Positions 51,556 to 60,003 of a DNA stretch of 64,000 nt are shown piece by piece. A program made the translations under genes and the position numbers. Every line of letters starts with the position of its first letter. The stretch's first letter is position 1. The notes beneath the pieces are model-generated. The model was not told the origin of the DNA. It worked only from the letters and a program-made list of their open reading frames with translations, and did not search any database. Source of the stretch: SZUA-36 sp963774415 (lineage in GTDB: Bacteria; Pseudomonadota; Gammaproteobacteria; Xanthomonadales; SZUA-36); assembly GCA_963774415.1 (NCBI GenBank), contig CAVZEU010000004.1, positions 1 to 64,000 on the forward strand, read 5' to 3'.

Positions 51556-52599
51556 ATGCGCCGAGCGCGGATCACGCCCGACAGCTTTTTGCCCGTGCGC
51601 GGCTTGCGCAACAGCCACGTGCAGAGTTTCATCAGCAGCAGCGGCTACCGGCGCCTGCTGGTCAGCCGGCGGGCCAGGGCCATGCTCGCGGCCGAGCAGG
51701 AGTGGCTGGTGGACGGGGGCGGCGGGGTCAGGCTGCTCGGGCACTATTCGCCGCAAGCCAGCGACAGCCGCGGCCTGGCGGTGTTGTTTCACGGCTGGGA
51801 GGGCAGCAGCCGGTCCAACTACGTCGTCGCCGCCGGCGGCCGGCTCTATGACCGGGGCTTCGACGTCTTTCGCCTCAATTTCCGCGATCACGGCGAGAGC
51901 CACCACCTCAACCCCGGGATCTTTCATTCCTGCCTGCTGGACGAGGTCGTGGCCGCGCTGGTGGACGTGCAGCGGCGCACCGGCGCGTGCCAGTGGCTGC
52001 TGGCCGGTTATTCGCTGGGCGGCAATTTTGCCTTGCGCGTCGGCCTCAAGTCGGCCGCGGCGGGCCTGGCGGTGGCGCGCATCGTCGCGGTCTGCCCGGT
52101 GGTTTCACCGGCCAACGTGTTGCGTTCGATGGAGCAGGGCCTGCCGGTCTACGAGCGATACTTCATCCGCAAATGGACCAAGTCGCTGCAGGCCAAGCGC
52201 GCGCTTTTTCCCGACGCGTACGCCTACGATGAATGGCAGAGACTGGACAGCCTGCGGGAGAAGACCCGCTACCTGGCGACGCGTTATTACGAGTTCGGCT
52301 CGCTGGAGGCTTATTTCGACGGCTACTCGATCGCCGGCGCGCGCCTGGCGCCGCTGCGCGTGCCGACCACCATCCTGACCTCGGAAGACGATCCCGTGGT
52401 GCCGGTGGACGATTTCAGGGCCTTGCCGGACAATGACCAGGTGGAAATGCTGGTCAGCCGCTATGGCGGCCATTGCGCATTTCTGAAGAACTGGAAAATG
52501 GAAAGCTGGGCCGAGGACCTGATCGTTGCAAGGGCCCTGCAGATGGAAAGTGGAGCGGGTGATGGGAATCGAACCCACGTCATCAGCTTGGGAAGCTGA
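51556..52599 (+). CDS. YheT-type alpha/beta hydrolase, 3' end antisense to tRNA-Gly
   Basis: The 347-residue protein has FHGWEGSSRSNYVVAAGG (oxyanion region), nucleophile Ser in LAGYSLGGNFALRVGL, Asp in TSEDDPVVP and His in GGHCAFLKNW. It resembles the YheT/ABHD1-3 hydrolases, which act on lipids or esters. The last ~16 residues (GAGDGNRTHVISLGS) are the antisense of a tRNA-Gly gene, so the natural stop appears lost or the tail is non-conserved. It is probably co-transcribed with the acyltransferase upstream. Confidence 0.87.
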   Translation: MRRARITPDSFLPVRGLRNSHVQSFISSSGYRRLLVSRRARAMLAAEQEWLVDGGGGVRLLGHYSPQASDSRGLAVLFHGWEGSSRSNYVVAAGGRLYDRGFDVFRLNFRDHGESHHLNPGIFHSCLLDEVVAALVDVQRRTGACQWLLAGYSLGGNFALRVGLKSAAAGLAVARIVAVCPVVSPANVLRSMEQGLPVYERYFIRKWTKSLQAKRALFPDAYAYDEWQRLDSLREKTRYLATRYYEFGSLEAYFDGYSIAGARLAPLRVPTTILTSEDDPVVPVDDFRALPDNDQVEMLVSRYGGHCAFLKNWKMESWAEDLIVARALQMESGAGDGNRTHVISLGS

Positions 52600-52624
52600 G
52601 GTTCTACCATTGAACAACACCCGC
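52551..52624 (-). tRNA. tRNA-Gly (CCC)
   Basis: On the reverse strand a 74-base cloverleaf with encoded CCA is complete: acceptor GCGGGTG pairing with CACCCGC, D-arm TTCAATGGTAGAA, anticodon stem CAGC/GCTG with loop TTCCCAA giving CCC, and T-arm GTGGGTTCGATTCCCAT. Its 3' 49 bases overlap, on the other strand, the end of the hydrolase gene. Confidence 0.96.
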
Positions 52625-52731
52625 TGTGTGCGGTCCGGGTTTATTCTAAACTCAGAAGGTGGCGCCAGTAAATCCGCAAAACGCAGGCTCGGCATGAGGA
52701 CATACATCAAGATTCCGCGAGGCACACCGCG

Positions 52732-53217
52732 ATGGACCTGACGATTCTCTGGCAGGTGCTGGCCGTTCTGCTGGTCGTGGCCGGTATCCTGTTCACGGTG
52801 CTGCCGCCTCTGCCGGGGGCCTTCATCGTGCTCGCCGGCCTGTTGCTTGCCGCGTGGGCGGATCACTTCGCCTACCTGGGCTGGTTCTCCTGGGTGATGC
52901 TGGTGCTGATCGCGTTCCTGACCTACGTCGTCGACGTCGTCGCCTCGGCCCTCGGCGCGCGCAGGACGGGTGCGTCGCCACAGGCTGTCTGGGGCGCGGC
53001 GCTCGGGGGGCTGGCCGGCATTTTCCTGGGTCTGCCCGGGCTCATCCTCGGACCGTTCGTCGGCGCCATGGCGGTGCAATACCTGCACGACCGCGACATG
53101 GTCATGGCCGGCCGCGTCGGCCTGGGCGCATGGATCGGCATGGCCGTGGGCACCGCGCTGAAACTCGCGCTGGTGTTCCTGATGGTCGGTATCTACCTGT
53201 TCGCGCGCTATTTCTGA
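52732..53217 (+). CDS. DUF456 membrane protein
   Basis: The 161-residue protein is almost wholly hydrophobic, with four or five helices. LFTVLPPLPGAFIVLAGLLLAAWAD and the Gly-rich GAALGGLAGIFLGLPGLILGPFVGA are the DUF456 signature, including glycine-zipper-like segments. No function is established for the family. The last ten bases overlap the 3' end of the convergent deacetylase gene. Confidence 0.88.
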   Translation: MDLTILWQVLAVLLVVAGILFTVLPPLPGAFIVLAGLLLAAWADHFAYLGWFSWVMLVLIAFLTYVVDVVASALGARRTGASPQAVWGAALGGLAGIFLGLPGLILGPFVGAMAVQYLHDRDMVMAGRVGLGAWIGMAVGTALKLALVFLMVGIYLFARYF

Positions 53218-54134
53218 GCGCGCTTGAGACCCTGTACGTGGGCGCGGCCGGCGCTGGCCAGTGCGGCCAGGTCGTAACCGCCTTCCAGCACCGAAACGAC
53301 CTTGCCGCCGCATGCTTCGTTCGCCAGGTCGACGATCGCGTCGCTGATCCAGCGGAAATCCTCGTCTTCGAGTTCCAGTTGCGCCAGCGGGTCGCGCACA
53401 TGGGCGTCGAAGCCGGCCGAGACCAGCACGAAGTCGGGGGCGAAGCTGTGGATGGCCGGCAGGCCCAGCTTGCTCCAGGCATTGCGGAATGCCGGCCCGC
53501 CGTCACCCGGCGCCAGCGGCAGGTTGAGAATATTGCCGCAGCCGGTCTCCTCGAGATAGCCGGTGCCCGGGAAAAGCGGCATCTGGTGACTGGAAACGTA
53601 CATCACGTCGGGGTCGTCCTCGAAGATGGCCTGCGTGCCGTTACCGTGGTGGACGTCGAAATCGATGATGGCGACGCGCCCGGCGCCGGCAGCGGCCAGG
53701 GCGTGGCGGGCGCCGACGGCGATGTGGTTCAGCAGGCAGAAACCCATCGCCTGTTCGGATTCGCTGTGGTGCCCGGGCGGGCGCACGACGCAGAAGGCCC
53801 GGCGGGCCTTGTCGCTTGCGACCTGGTCGATGGCAAGGCAGACGGCGCCGCTGCCGCGCAGCGTCGCGTCGATGGAACCGCGGCTGATAAAGGTGTCCGC
53901 ATCGATCGCGACGCGGCCGCGGGAGGGTTCCTTGTCCTTGAGCATCGACCAGAATGATTCCGGGTGAACCCGCGTGATCTGCTCCAGCGTGGCGCGCGGC
54001 GCCGGCAGCCGCTCCAGCCCCCTGAGGCCTTGCAGCCCGCCCAGTACGGCCTCGATGCGCGCCGGCGACTCGGGATGGCGCCTGCCGGGATTGTGGCGCA
54101 GGCAGTCTTCGTGCTGGATGATGAGCGTTTGCAT
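53208..54134 (-). CDS. Histone deacetylase-family protein
   Basis: The protein has 308 residues from the ATG at 54134 (MQTLIIQHEDCLRHNPG). The zinc and catalytic motifs are present: RPPGHHSESEQAMGFC (paired His), DFDVHHGNGTQ (Asp and His zinc ligands), SAGFDAH (Asp ligand), and the late EGGYDLAAL with Tyr. Bacterial members deacetylate acetylpolyamines or other small acetylated amines, or act on aminoacylated toxins. An acetylpolyamine or acetyl-amino acid amidohydrolase role is more likely than a histone role. Confidence 0.9.
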   Translation of the reverse strand: MQTLIIQHEDCLRHNPGRRHPESPARIEAVLGGLQGLRGLERLPAPRATLEQITRVHPESFWSMLKDKEPSRGRVAIDADTFISRGSIDATLRGSGAVCLAIDQVASDKARRAFCVVRPPGHHSESEQAMGFCLLNHIAVGARHALAAAGAGRVAIIDFDVHHGNGTQAIFEDDPDVMYVSSHQMPLFPGTGYLEETGCGNILNLPLAPGDGGPAFRNAWSKLGLPAIHSFAPDFVLVSAGFDAHVRDPLAQLELEDEDFRWISDAIVDLANEACGGKVVSVLEGGYDLAALASAGRAHVQGLKRAQK

Positions 54135-54220
54135 CCGCCGATTGTAACCCGCATGACCCGCGCGCGTCGCCGGGCCCGGCGGGTCCGCATTCGGCGCCGG
54201 TATCCCGGAAAATGAAGCGG

Positions 54221-54706
54221 CTAGATCAGCGGCAGGTTGAGGGTCTCCTTGACTTCCTCCATCACGACGTAACTGCGGGAGCCGTTGACGCCAGGCAGCG
54301 ACAGTATCTGTTCGCCGAGAAGCTTGCGGTAAGCCTTCATGTCGCTGACGCGGGCCTTGATCAGGTAGTCGAAGTTGCCGGATACGAGATGGCAATCCAT
54401 CACCTCGGGTAAGCGGCGCGCCTCCTCGCGGAAGCGCCTGAAGGCGTCGGGTGAGGTGTGCGAGAGGTTGATTTCGACGAAAACGAGCAGCCCCGCGTTG
54501 ACCAGTTCAGGGTCGAGAATGGCCGTGTAGCCGCGGATAAAGCCGTCTCGCTCGAGACGTTTGACGCGCTCCAGGCAAGGCGTCGGCGTCAGGTTGACCT
54601 TGCGCGCAAGCTGCACATTCGAGATCCGCCCATCCTGCTGCAGGCAGTCGAGGATACGCAGGTCGGTGCGGTCGAGCGTCTTCAGCTGGTTCGGCTTCTT
54701 TTTCAT
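54221..54706 (-). CDS. Lrp/AsnC-family transcriptional regulator
   Basis: The protein has 161 residues from the ATG at 54706 (MKKKPNQLKTLDRTDLRIL). The frame extends to 54781, but that adds non-family residues. A winged helix-turn-helix (residues ~15-60, with QLARKVNLTPTPCLERVKRLE) precedes the RAM ligand-binding domain (LVFVEINL, DCHLVSGNFDYLIKARV). It diverges from an alanine dehydrogenase gene, and alanine-responsive Lrp members commonly regulate that gene. Confidence 0.92.
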   Translation of the reverse strand: MKKKPNQLKTLDRTDLRILDCLQQDGRISNVQLARKVNLTPTPCLERVKRLERDGFIRGYTAILDPELVNAGLLVFVEINLSHTSPDAFRRFREEARRLPEVMDCHLVSGNFDYLIKARVSDMKAYRKLLGEQILSLPGVNGSRSYVVMEEVKETLNLPLI

Positions 54707-54775
54707 CTTGTATGCTGCGAAATGATTAATAGGCAGAATAAATCTCTGTCTAGAAAATATCAATAGCGTAAAAAC

Positions 54776-54789
54776 CTGCATTATTGCAG
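54776..54789. promoter_or_regulatory. Possible Lrp-type operator between the regulator and ald
   Basis: CTGCA-TTAT-TGCAG is a perfect dyad in an otherwise AT-rich 120-base gap between the divergent genes. It lies just before TAAAAT (54791-54796), a possible -10 box for ald. Binding here could control both genes. Confidence 0.45.
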
Positions 54790-54826
54790 CTAAAATGGTG
54801 TTTTAACATGTTGAGAGGTCTGTTCC

Positions 54827-55948
54827 ATGAGAATCGGTGTTCCCAGGGAGATCAAGAACAACGAGTTCCGTGTCGGCCTGGTGCCGGCGTCGGTCCACGA
54901 GTTGACCGTGCACGGGCACGAAGTGTTCGTCGAAACCAACGCGGGTGCCGGTATCGGCATGTCGGACGATAATTACCGGGCCGCCGGCGCACAGATCCTC
55001 GATGACGCGGCCAGCATTTTCGATACCGCGGAGATGATCGTCAAGGTCAAGGAGCCGCAGGCGGTCGAGCGCGCCATGCTGCGCCAGGAACATACCTTGT
55101 TCACCTATCTGCACCTCGCGCCCGACGCGGCGCAGACGGAGGACCTGGTCGCCAGCGGCGCCACCTGCATCGCCTACGAAACCGTGACCGACCGGAACGG
55201 GCACCTGCCGCTGCTGGCCCCGATGTCCGAAGTGGCGGGACGTTTGTCCATCCAGGCCGGCGCCTGCTGCCTGGAGAAGGCCCACGGCGGTTCGGGTGTG
55301 CTGCTCGGCGGCGTGCCGGGGGTGCAGCCGGCCAAGGTGGTCGTGATCGGTGGCGGCACGGTGGGATTCAACGCCACCCAGGTCGCAGTCGGAACGGGCG
55401 CCCGGGTCGCTGTCATGGATCGCAATATCGAAGTGTTGCGCCACTTCGACGCGATTTTCGGGGGCCGCGTGGAAACGGTCTATTCCAGCGCCCACGCCAT
55501 TGCCGAGCACCTGCAAAACGCGGACCTCGTCATTGGCGGTGTGCTGATACCGGGGGCGGCGGCGCCGAAACTGGTGACCCGCGAGCACCTCGCCTCGATG
55601 CGCCCGGGCTCGGTCCTGGTCGACGTTGCGATCGACCAGGGCGGCTGCTTCGAGACTTCGCGCCCGACGACACATGAAAACCCCACTTTTGAAGTCGATG
55701 GCATTGTGCATTATTGTGTAGCCAACATGCCCGGAGCGGTGCCGCGTACGTCGACTTTTGCGCTGAACAACGCCACGCTGCCGTTCGCATTGGCCCTCGC
55801 CGACAAGGGCGCCAGGCAGGCCCTGCTCGACGACCCGCACCTGCTGGCGGGATTGAACGTGCACCGGGGCATGGTCACTTACAAGGACGTGGCGCGTGAC
55901 CTGGGTTATGACTACGTACCGGCCACGGAGGCACTGGCCACGCCCTGA
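54827..55948 (+). CDS. ald: Alanine dehydrogenase
   Basis: The 373-residue enzyme converts L-alanine, NAD+ and water to pyruvate, ammonium and NADH. It has the opening MRIGVPREIKNNEFRVGLVP, catalytic Lys and His regions (VKVKEPQ, FTYLHLA), a Rossmann motif VVIGGGTVGFNA, and the VDVAIDQGGCFETSRPTTH block. Placed before a beta-alanine aminotransferase, it would regenerate the pyruvate consumed in that reaction. Confidence 0.96.
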   Translation: MRIGVPREIKNNEFRVGLVPASVHELTVHGHEVFVETNAGAGIGMSDDNYRAAGAQILDDAASIFDTAEMIVKVKEPQAVERAMLRQEHTLFTYLHLAPDAAQTEDLVASGATCIAYETVTDRNGHLPLLAPMSEVAGRLSIQAGACCLEKAHGGSGVLLGGVPGVQPAKVVVIGGGTVGFNATQVAVGTGARVAVMDRNIEVLRHFDAIFGGRVETVYSSAHAIAEHLQNADLVIGGVLIPGAAAPKLVTREHLASMRPGSVLVDVAIDQGGCFETSRPTTHENPTFEVDGIVHYCVANMPGAVPRTSTFALNNATLPFALALADKGARQALLDDPHLLAGLNVHRGMVTYKDVARDLGYDYVPATEALATP

Positions 55949-55969
55949 GCCGGGCCGAGGATTGAGTTT

Positions 55970-57286
55970 ATGAACGACGACAATCTGGCAATGGACGCGT
56001 TCTGGATGCCGTTTACCGGCAACCGGGCTTTCAAGCAGCACCCGCGGCTGGTGGAATGGGCCGACGGTATGTATTACTACACGCCGGACAAGCGCAAGGT
56101 GCTGGACTGTGTGGCGGGCCTGTGGTGCTGCAACGCCGGCCACCAGCATCCCCGTATCGTCGAGGCCATCCGCGAGCAGGCCGCGCGGATGGATTACGCA
56201 CCGCATTTCAACTTCGGCCATCCGGCGGCGTTCGAATTAGGGGAGAAGCTGGTCTCGATCGCGCCCGAAGGTATCGACAACGTGTTTTTCACCAATTCCG
56301 GTTCGGAGTCGGTGGACACGGCCCTGAAAATTGCGCTGGCCTATCAGCGTGAGCGCGGCCAGGCCTCCAAAACCCGCCTGATCGGGCGCGAGCGCGCCTA
56401 CCACGGCGTCGGCTTCGGTGGCATCTCCGTCGGCGGCATCCCCTACAACCGCATGCAGTTCTCGGCCTCGATGATCCCGGGCGTGGATCACCTGCCACAT
56501 ACCCACCTGCTCGCGGAAAATGCCTTTTCGCGCGGCCTGCCCGCCCATGGCCGGCATCTCGCCGACGAATTGGAAAACATCATCAACCTGCACCACCCCT
56601 CCAACGTCGCCGCGGTCATCGTCGAACCCGTGGCCGGCTCGGCCGGCGTGTTGCTGCCGCCCGTGGGATATTTGCAACGCCTGCGCGAGATCTGCGACAA
56701 ACACGACGTGCTGCTGATATTCGACGAGGTGATCACCGGCTTCGGCCGCCTCGGCGAGGCTTTCGCGGCACAGGCGTTCGAGGTCGTGCCGGACATCATC
56801 ACCACGGCCAAGGGCCTGACCAGCGGCGCCGTGCCGATGGGCGCGGTTTTCGTCAGCGGCCGCATCTACGATGAATTCATGAACAAGCCGGGTTCGGCCA
56901 TCGAGTTGTTCCACGGTTACACCTATTCCGGGCACCCGCTGGCGGTTGCCGCCGCCGACGCGGCGCAGAAGGTGTACCTCGAGGAGGGTTTGTTCCAGCG
57001 CAGCGCGGAAATGGCGCCGCTGTTCGAGGACGCCCTGCACTCGCTCAAGGGTCATCCCAACGTCATCGACGTGCGCAACTACGGGCTGATGGGCGCCATC
57101 GAACTCGAGCCGCTCGAGGGGCAGCCCGGCGCGCGCGGCATGGAAATACTGCAGCGGGCTTTCGATGCGGGCCTCATGGTGCGGGTGACCGGGGACACGG
57201 TCGCGTTCAGCCCGCCGCTGATTATCGAGCCGGAACACATCGAGCAAATGGCCGAAGTCGTCGGCGGCGTGCTGAAGGCCTTGTAG
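55970..57286 (+). CDS. bauA: Beta-alanine:pyruvate (omega-amino acid) aminotransferase
   Basis: The 438-residue class III aminotransferase opens DAFWMPFTGNRAFKQHPRLV, the hallmark of omega-amino acid:pyruvate aminotransferases. NSGSESVDTALK, DEVITGFGRLGE and the pyridoxal Lys in ITTAKGLTSGAVPMG are present. It passes the amine of beta-alanine to pyruvate, giving malonate semialdehyde and L-alanine. It lies 21 bases after ald and four before the dehydrogenase, forming one operon. Confidence 0.92.
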   Translation: MNDDNLAMDAFWMPFTGNRAFKQHPRLVEWADGMYYYTPDKRKVLDCVAGLWCCNAGHQHPRIVEAIREQAARMDYAPHFNFGHPAAFELGEKLVSIAPEGIDNVFFTNSGSESVDTALKIALAYQRERGQASKTRLIGRERAYHGVGFGGISVGGIPYNRMQFSASMIPGVDHLPHTHLLAENAFSRGLPAHGRHLADELENIINLHHPSNVAAVIVEPVAGSAGVLLPPVGYLQRLREICDKHDVLLIFDEVITGFGRLGEAFAAQAFEVVPDIITTAKGLTSGAVPMGAVFVSGRIYDEFMNKPGSAIELFHGYTYSGHPLAVAAADAAQKVYLEEGLFQRSAEMAPLFEDALHSLKGHPNVIDVRNYGLMGAIELEPLEGQPGARGMEILQRAFDAGLMVRVTGDTVAFSPPLIIEPEHIEQMAEVVGGVLKAL

Positions 57287-57290
57287 GCGT

Positions 57291-58787
57291 ATGGAACAGT
57301 TGCGGCATTTCATCGACGGAGAGTTTGTAGCAGGCCGCAGCGGCCGCACCGGGGATGTGTACGACCCGGCCACCGGCCAGGTGCAGAAGCAGGTGCCGCT
57401 GGCTTCGGCCGCGGAACTGGATCTTGCCGTCAGCGCGGCGGCCGCGGCTTTTCCCGCGTGGGCGGCGATGCCGGTGCTGCGCCGCGCGCGCTGCATGTTC
57501 CGGCTCAAGGCCCTGCTCGAAGAACACCGCGACGAACTGGCGGCGGTCCTGACTTCCGAGCACGGCAAGGTCCGCGACGACGCGCTCGGCGAGGTCACCC
57601 GCGGGCTGGAGGTCGTCGAATTCGCCTGCGGCGCGCCGCAGTTGCTGAAGGGTGAATTCAGCGAAAACGTCGGCAGCGGGGTGGACGCCTATTCGTTCCG
57701 CCAGCCGCTGGGCGTCGTGGCCGGCATCACGCCGTTCAATTTCCCGGCCATGGTACCGCTGTGGATGATCCCGCCGGCGCTGGTGTGCGGCAACACCTTC
57801 GTCCTCAAGCCGTCCGAACGCGACCCCGGCGCCTCGATGCTGCTGGCGGAGCTGATAACCGAGGCCGGTGTACCGGCCGGGGTGTTCAATGTCGTACACG
57901 GCGACCGCGAGGCGGTCGACGCGATTCTGGCCCACGCCGGCATCAGCGCGATCAGCTTCGTCGGCTCGACGCCGATCGCACGGAAAATATTCGAGACCGG
58001 ATGCGCCAACGGCAAGCGGGTACAGGCGCTCGGCGGCGCCAAGAACCACCTGTTGGTCATGCCGGACGCGCCGCTGGAGGCCACCGCGGATGCGCTGATG
58101 GGCTCCGTCTATGGCTCCGCCGGTGAGCGCTGCATGGCGATCTCGGTGGCGGTGGTGGTCGGTGACACGGCCGCGGACGCGCTGGTGGCGGAACTGAAAC
58201 CCCGCGTCGAGGCCTTGCGCATCGAGCCGGGGAATGTCGCCGGCGCCGAGATGGGGCCGCTGGTGACCGGCGAGCACCACGCCCGGGTCAAGGGTTATAT
58301 CGACCTGGGGGTCGAGGAGGGCGCCGAGCTGGTCGTGGACGGGCGCGGTTTCAAACACCCGCAAGCCCCCGAAGGCTTCTTCATGGGCGGGAGCCTGTTC
58401 GACCGCGTCAAGCCGGACATGAAGATCTACAAGGATGAAATCTTCGGCCCGGTGCTGTGCGTCGTCAGGGTCGATTCCTACGAGGCCGGTATCGAACTGA
58501 TCAACGAGCACGTCTACGGCAACGGCGTTTCCATCTTCACGCGTGACGGTGACGCCGCGCGCGACTTCGTCCAGCGTATCCAGGTCGGCATGGTCGGTGT
58601 CAATATCCCGATCCCGGTGCCGATGTCGTTCCACAGCTTCGGCGGCTGGAAACAGTCGATCTTCGGCGACCATCACGTTTACGGCCCGGAAGGCATCCGC
58701 TTCTATACGCGCCTGAAGGCCGTCACTCAGCGCTGGCACACCGGCATCCGCCAGGGCGCCGACTTTCATTTCCCGCAGCTGGGCTGA
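57291..58787 (+). CDS. mmsA: (Methyl)malonate-semialdehyde dehydrogenase (CoA-acylating)
   Basis: The 498-residue protein has the MmsA features ITPFNFPAMVPLWM, FVGSTPIARKIFETG, NHLLVMPDAPLE and the catalytic Cys in SAGERCMAISV. C-terminal IPVPMSFHSFGGWKQSIFGD is specific for this subfamily. It converts malonate semialdehyde to acetyl-CoA and CO2 (or the methyl analogue to propionyl-CoA). With the aminotransferase it completes beta-alanine use, comparable to BauA-BauC of Pseudomonas. Confidence 0.94.
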   Translation: MEQLRHFIDGEFVAGRSGRTGDVYDPATGQVQKQVPLASAAELDLAVSAAAAAFPAWAAMPVLRRARCMFRLKALLEEHRDELAAVLTSEHGKVRDDALGEVTRGLEVVEFACGAPQLLKGEFSENVGSGVDAYSFRQPLGVVAGITPFNFPAMVPLWMIPPALVCGNTFVLKPSERDPGASMLLAELITEAGVPAGVFNVVHGDREAVDAILAHAGISAISFVGSTPIARKIFETGCANGKRVQALGGAKNHLLVMPDAPLEATADALMGSVYGSAGERCMAISVAVVVGDTAADALVAELKPRVEALRIEPGNVAGAEMGPLVTGEHHARVKGYIDLGVEEGAELVVDGRGFKHPQAPEGFFMGGSLFDRVKPDMKIYKDEIFGPVLCVVRVDSYEAGIELINEHVYGNGVSIFTRDGDAARDFVQRIQVGMVGVNIPIPVPMSFHSFGGWKQSIFGDHHVYGPEGIRFYTRLKAVTQRWHTGIRQGADFHFPQLG

Positions 58788-58879
58788 CATTCCTCCTTTT
58801 GCGCGTGGCCGCGCCGGACTCGAGCGTTGCTCGAATCCACATATTTTTCCCGGCAAGTGATGTTGCCTAGCGGCGCTTG

Positions 58880-59094
58880 GTTTCGCCTGTCGGCGAGTGA
58901 CTATTCTTTGCGTGGGCAAAGCGTTTCGCCTGTCGGCGAGTGACTTTTCTTTGCGTGGGCAAAGCGTTTCGCCTGTCGGCGAGTGACTTTTCTTTGCGTG
59001 GGCGAAGGGTTTCGCCTTTCGGCGAGTGACTTTTCTTTGCGTGGGCAAAGGGTTTCGCCTGTCGGCGAGTGACTTTTCTTTGCGCGCCCAAAGA
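58880..59094 (+). repeat. Five tandem 43-bp repeats
   Basis: Units begin at 58880, 58923, 58966, 59009 and 59052 with GTTTCGCCTGTCGGCGAGTG and run on with ACTTTTCTTTGCGTGGGCAA. The copies differ at only a few bases. Each contains a CGCC-TGTC-GGCG dyad. The fifth unit is the edge of the inverted 212-bp repeat, so the array looks like local amplification of that element's end. Confidence 0.9.
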
Positions 59095-59263
59095 AAAGTA
59101 ACCAAAAGAAAGGGCGCCCGTGTCCGATGGCCACTACGTGGCTTCCCTCAAGCTCCCTGGCTTTGCGGCACCGCTCGGCACGCCCCGTCCGGGGCCGGGC
59201 CTCGCTGGAATGAACATCCCTGTTCATTCCTGCCGGTCGCTGCGGTCGCTTTCGGCATCTTCC
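59052..59263 (-). repeat. 212-bp dispersed repeat, copy 2 (inverted)
   Basis: The reverse complement matches 49245-49456 from end to end with scattered differences. The GGAATGAACA/TGTTCATTCC hairpin (59207-59230) and the CTTTTCTTTG/CAAAGAAAAG dyad are both kept. Like copy 1 it lies between two convergent genes. Confidence 0.75.
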
Positions 59264-59274
59264 AATGGGGGATT

Positions 59275-59352
59275 CAAAAGCAAGAGCAAGAGCAAGAGCA
59301 AAAGCAAGAGCAAGAGCAAGAGCAAGAGCAAGAGCAAGAGCAAGAGCGAGAG
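59275..59352 (+). repeat. Hexanucleotide microsatellite (CAAGAG)n
   Basis: Thirteen consecutive hexamers of CAAGAG or one-base variants (CAAAAG, CGAGAG) lie directly after the 212-bp repeat. Such tracts are prone to slippage. No gene is read through it with confidence. Confidence 0.92.
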
Positions 59353-59548
59353 CCGCGCGTCGGTAACGGAACGGGCGGCGGGCGTTTGCAACCGGGACCG
59401 TGTCTCCGTCGGGAACGCAGGCCGAGCGCCCATGGGTGGCTCGAGCGTTTCCCGGGTGCAAGAGCCCGCTTGCAGGTGGACTGCGTTGCCGTGCGCTTTG
59501 CGAGGCCCGGGAGGCCCCCGCTTGCGCGGGGACGGCCTCATCCGGGCG

Positions 59549-59932
59549 TCAGAATATCGCCAGCAGCACCCCGACAAGGCCGCCGAGGAGCAGCGCCAGG
59601 TTGGCCAGCGCGGTCACCATCATGCCGGGTCCCCGGGTCTTGGGGTCCTTGACGTAGGCGGCTGAATACATGAAACGGCCGAGGATGAAGGCCAGGCCCG
59701 GCAGCAGTACCCAGCGGCCGTCCAGGTAGTAAGCGAAGATCAGGCTGGCCGGGATCATGATGATCAGTTGCTCTTTGGTGTTCTGGTGCACCCGGAAAAG
59801 ACGCTCCCAGGCCTCGTCACCCTCGCAGGCCGGAGCCGCGATGTTGTATTTCTCACGCCCCAGGCCCACGCGGGCGCCGAACAACAGGTACTGACCGAGC
59901 GCCAGCAGTATCAACAGTGCTTCGTATTCCAT
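59549..59932 (-). CDS. MAPEG-family membrane protein
   Basis: The 127-residue protein has four predicted helices. ERLFRVHQNTKEQLIIMIPASLIFAYYLDG contains the conserved Arg, Asn and Glu residues of the MAPEG superfamily (microsomal glutathione transferase-like). FILGRFMYSAAYVKDPKTRGPGMM is also typical. Bacterial members may conjugate or reduce lipophilic compounds with glutathione, but the substrate here is unknown. Confidence 0.88.
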   Translation of the reverse strand: MEYEALLILLALGQYLLFGARVGLGREKYNIAAPACEGDEAWERLFRVHQNTKEQLIIMIPASLIFAYYLDGRWVLLPGLAFILGRFMYSAAYVKDPKTRGPGMMVTALANLALLLGGLVGVLLAIF

Positions 59933-60003
59933 TTCCCTCTCCTCCTGGCCCGCAGCCGCGATGCGGATGCAATATGCGGGCTAATATTCAGGCCCCAAAC
60001 GGG

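Larger units (their letters stand above)
58788..59548. other. Repeat-filled intergenic region without genes
   Basis: These 760 bases hold a 43-bp tandem array, the second copy of the 212-bp repeat and a hexamer microsatellite. Long frames on both strands arise from repeat periodicity and show no family features. No gene is supported. Confidence 0.75.

Noticed and set aside
58880..59094. CRISPR array
   Set aside because: Units are contiguous 43-bp copies with no unique spacers and no cas genes.
58867..59665. Protein genes in the repeat-rich gap on either strand
   Set aside because: They consist of translated tandem repeats and poly-(Lys-Ser) or poly-Leu from the hexamer tract.
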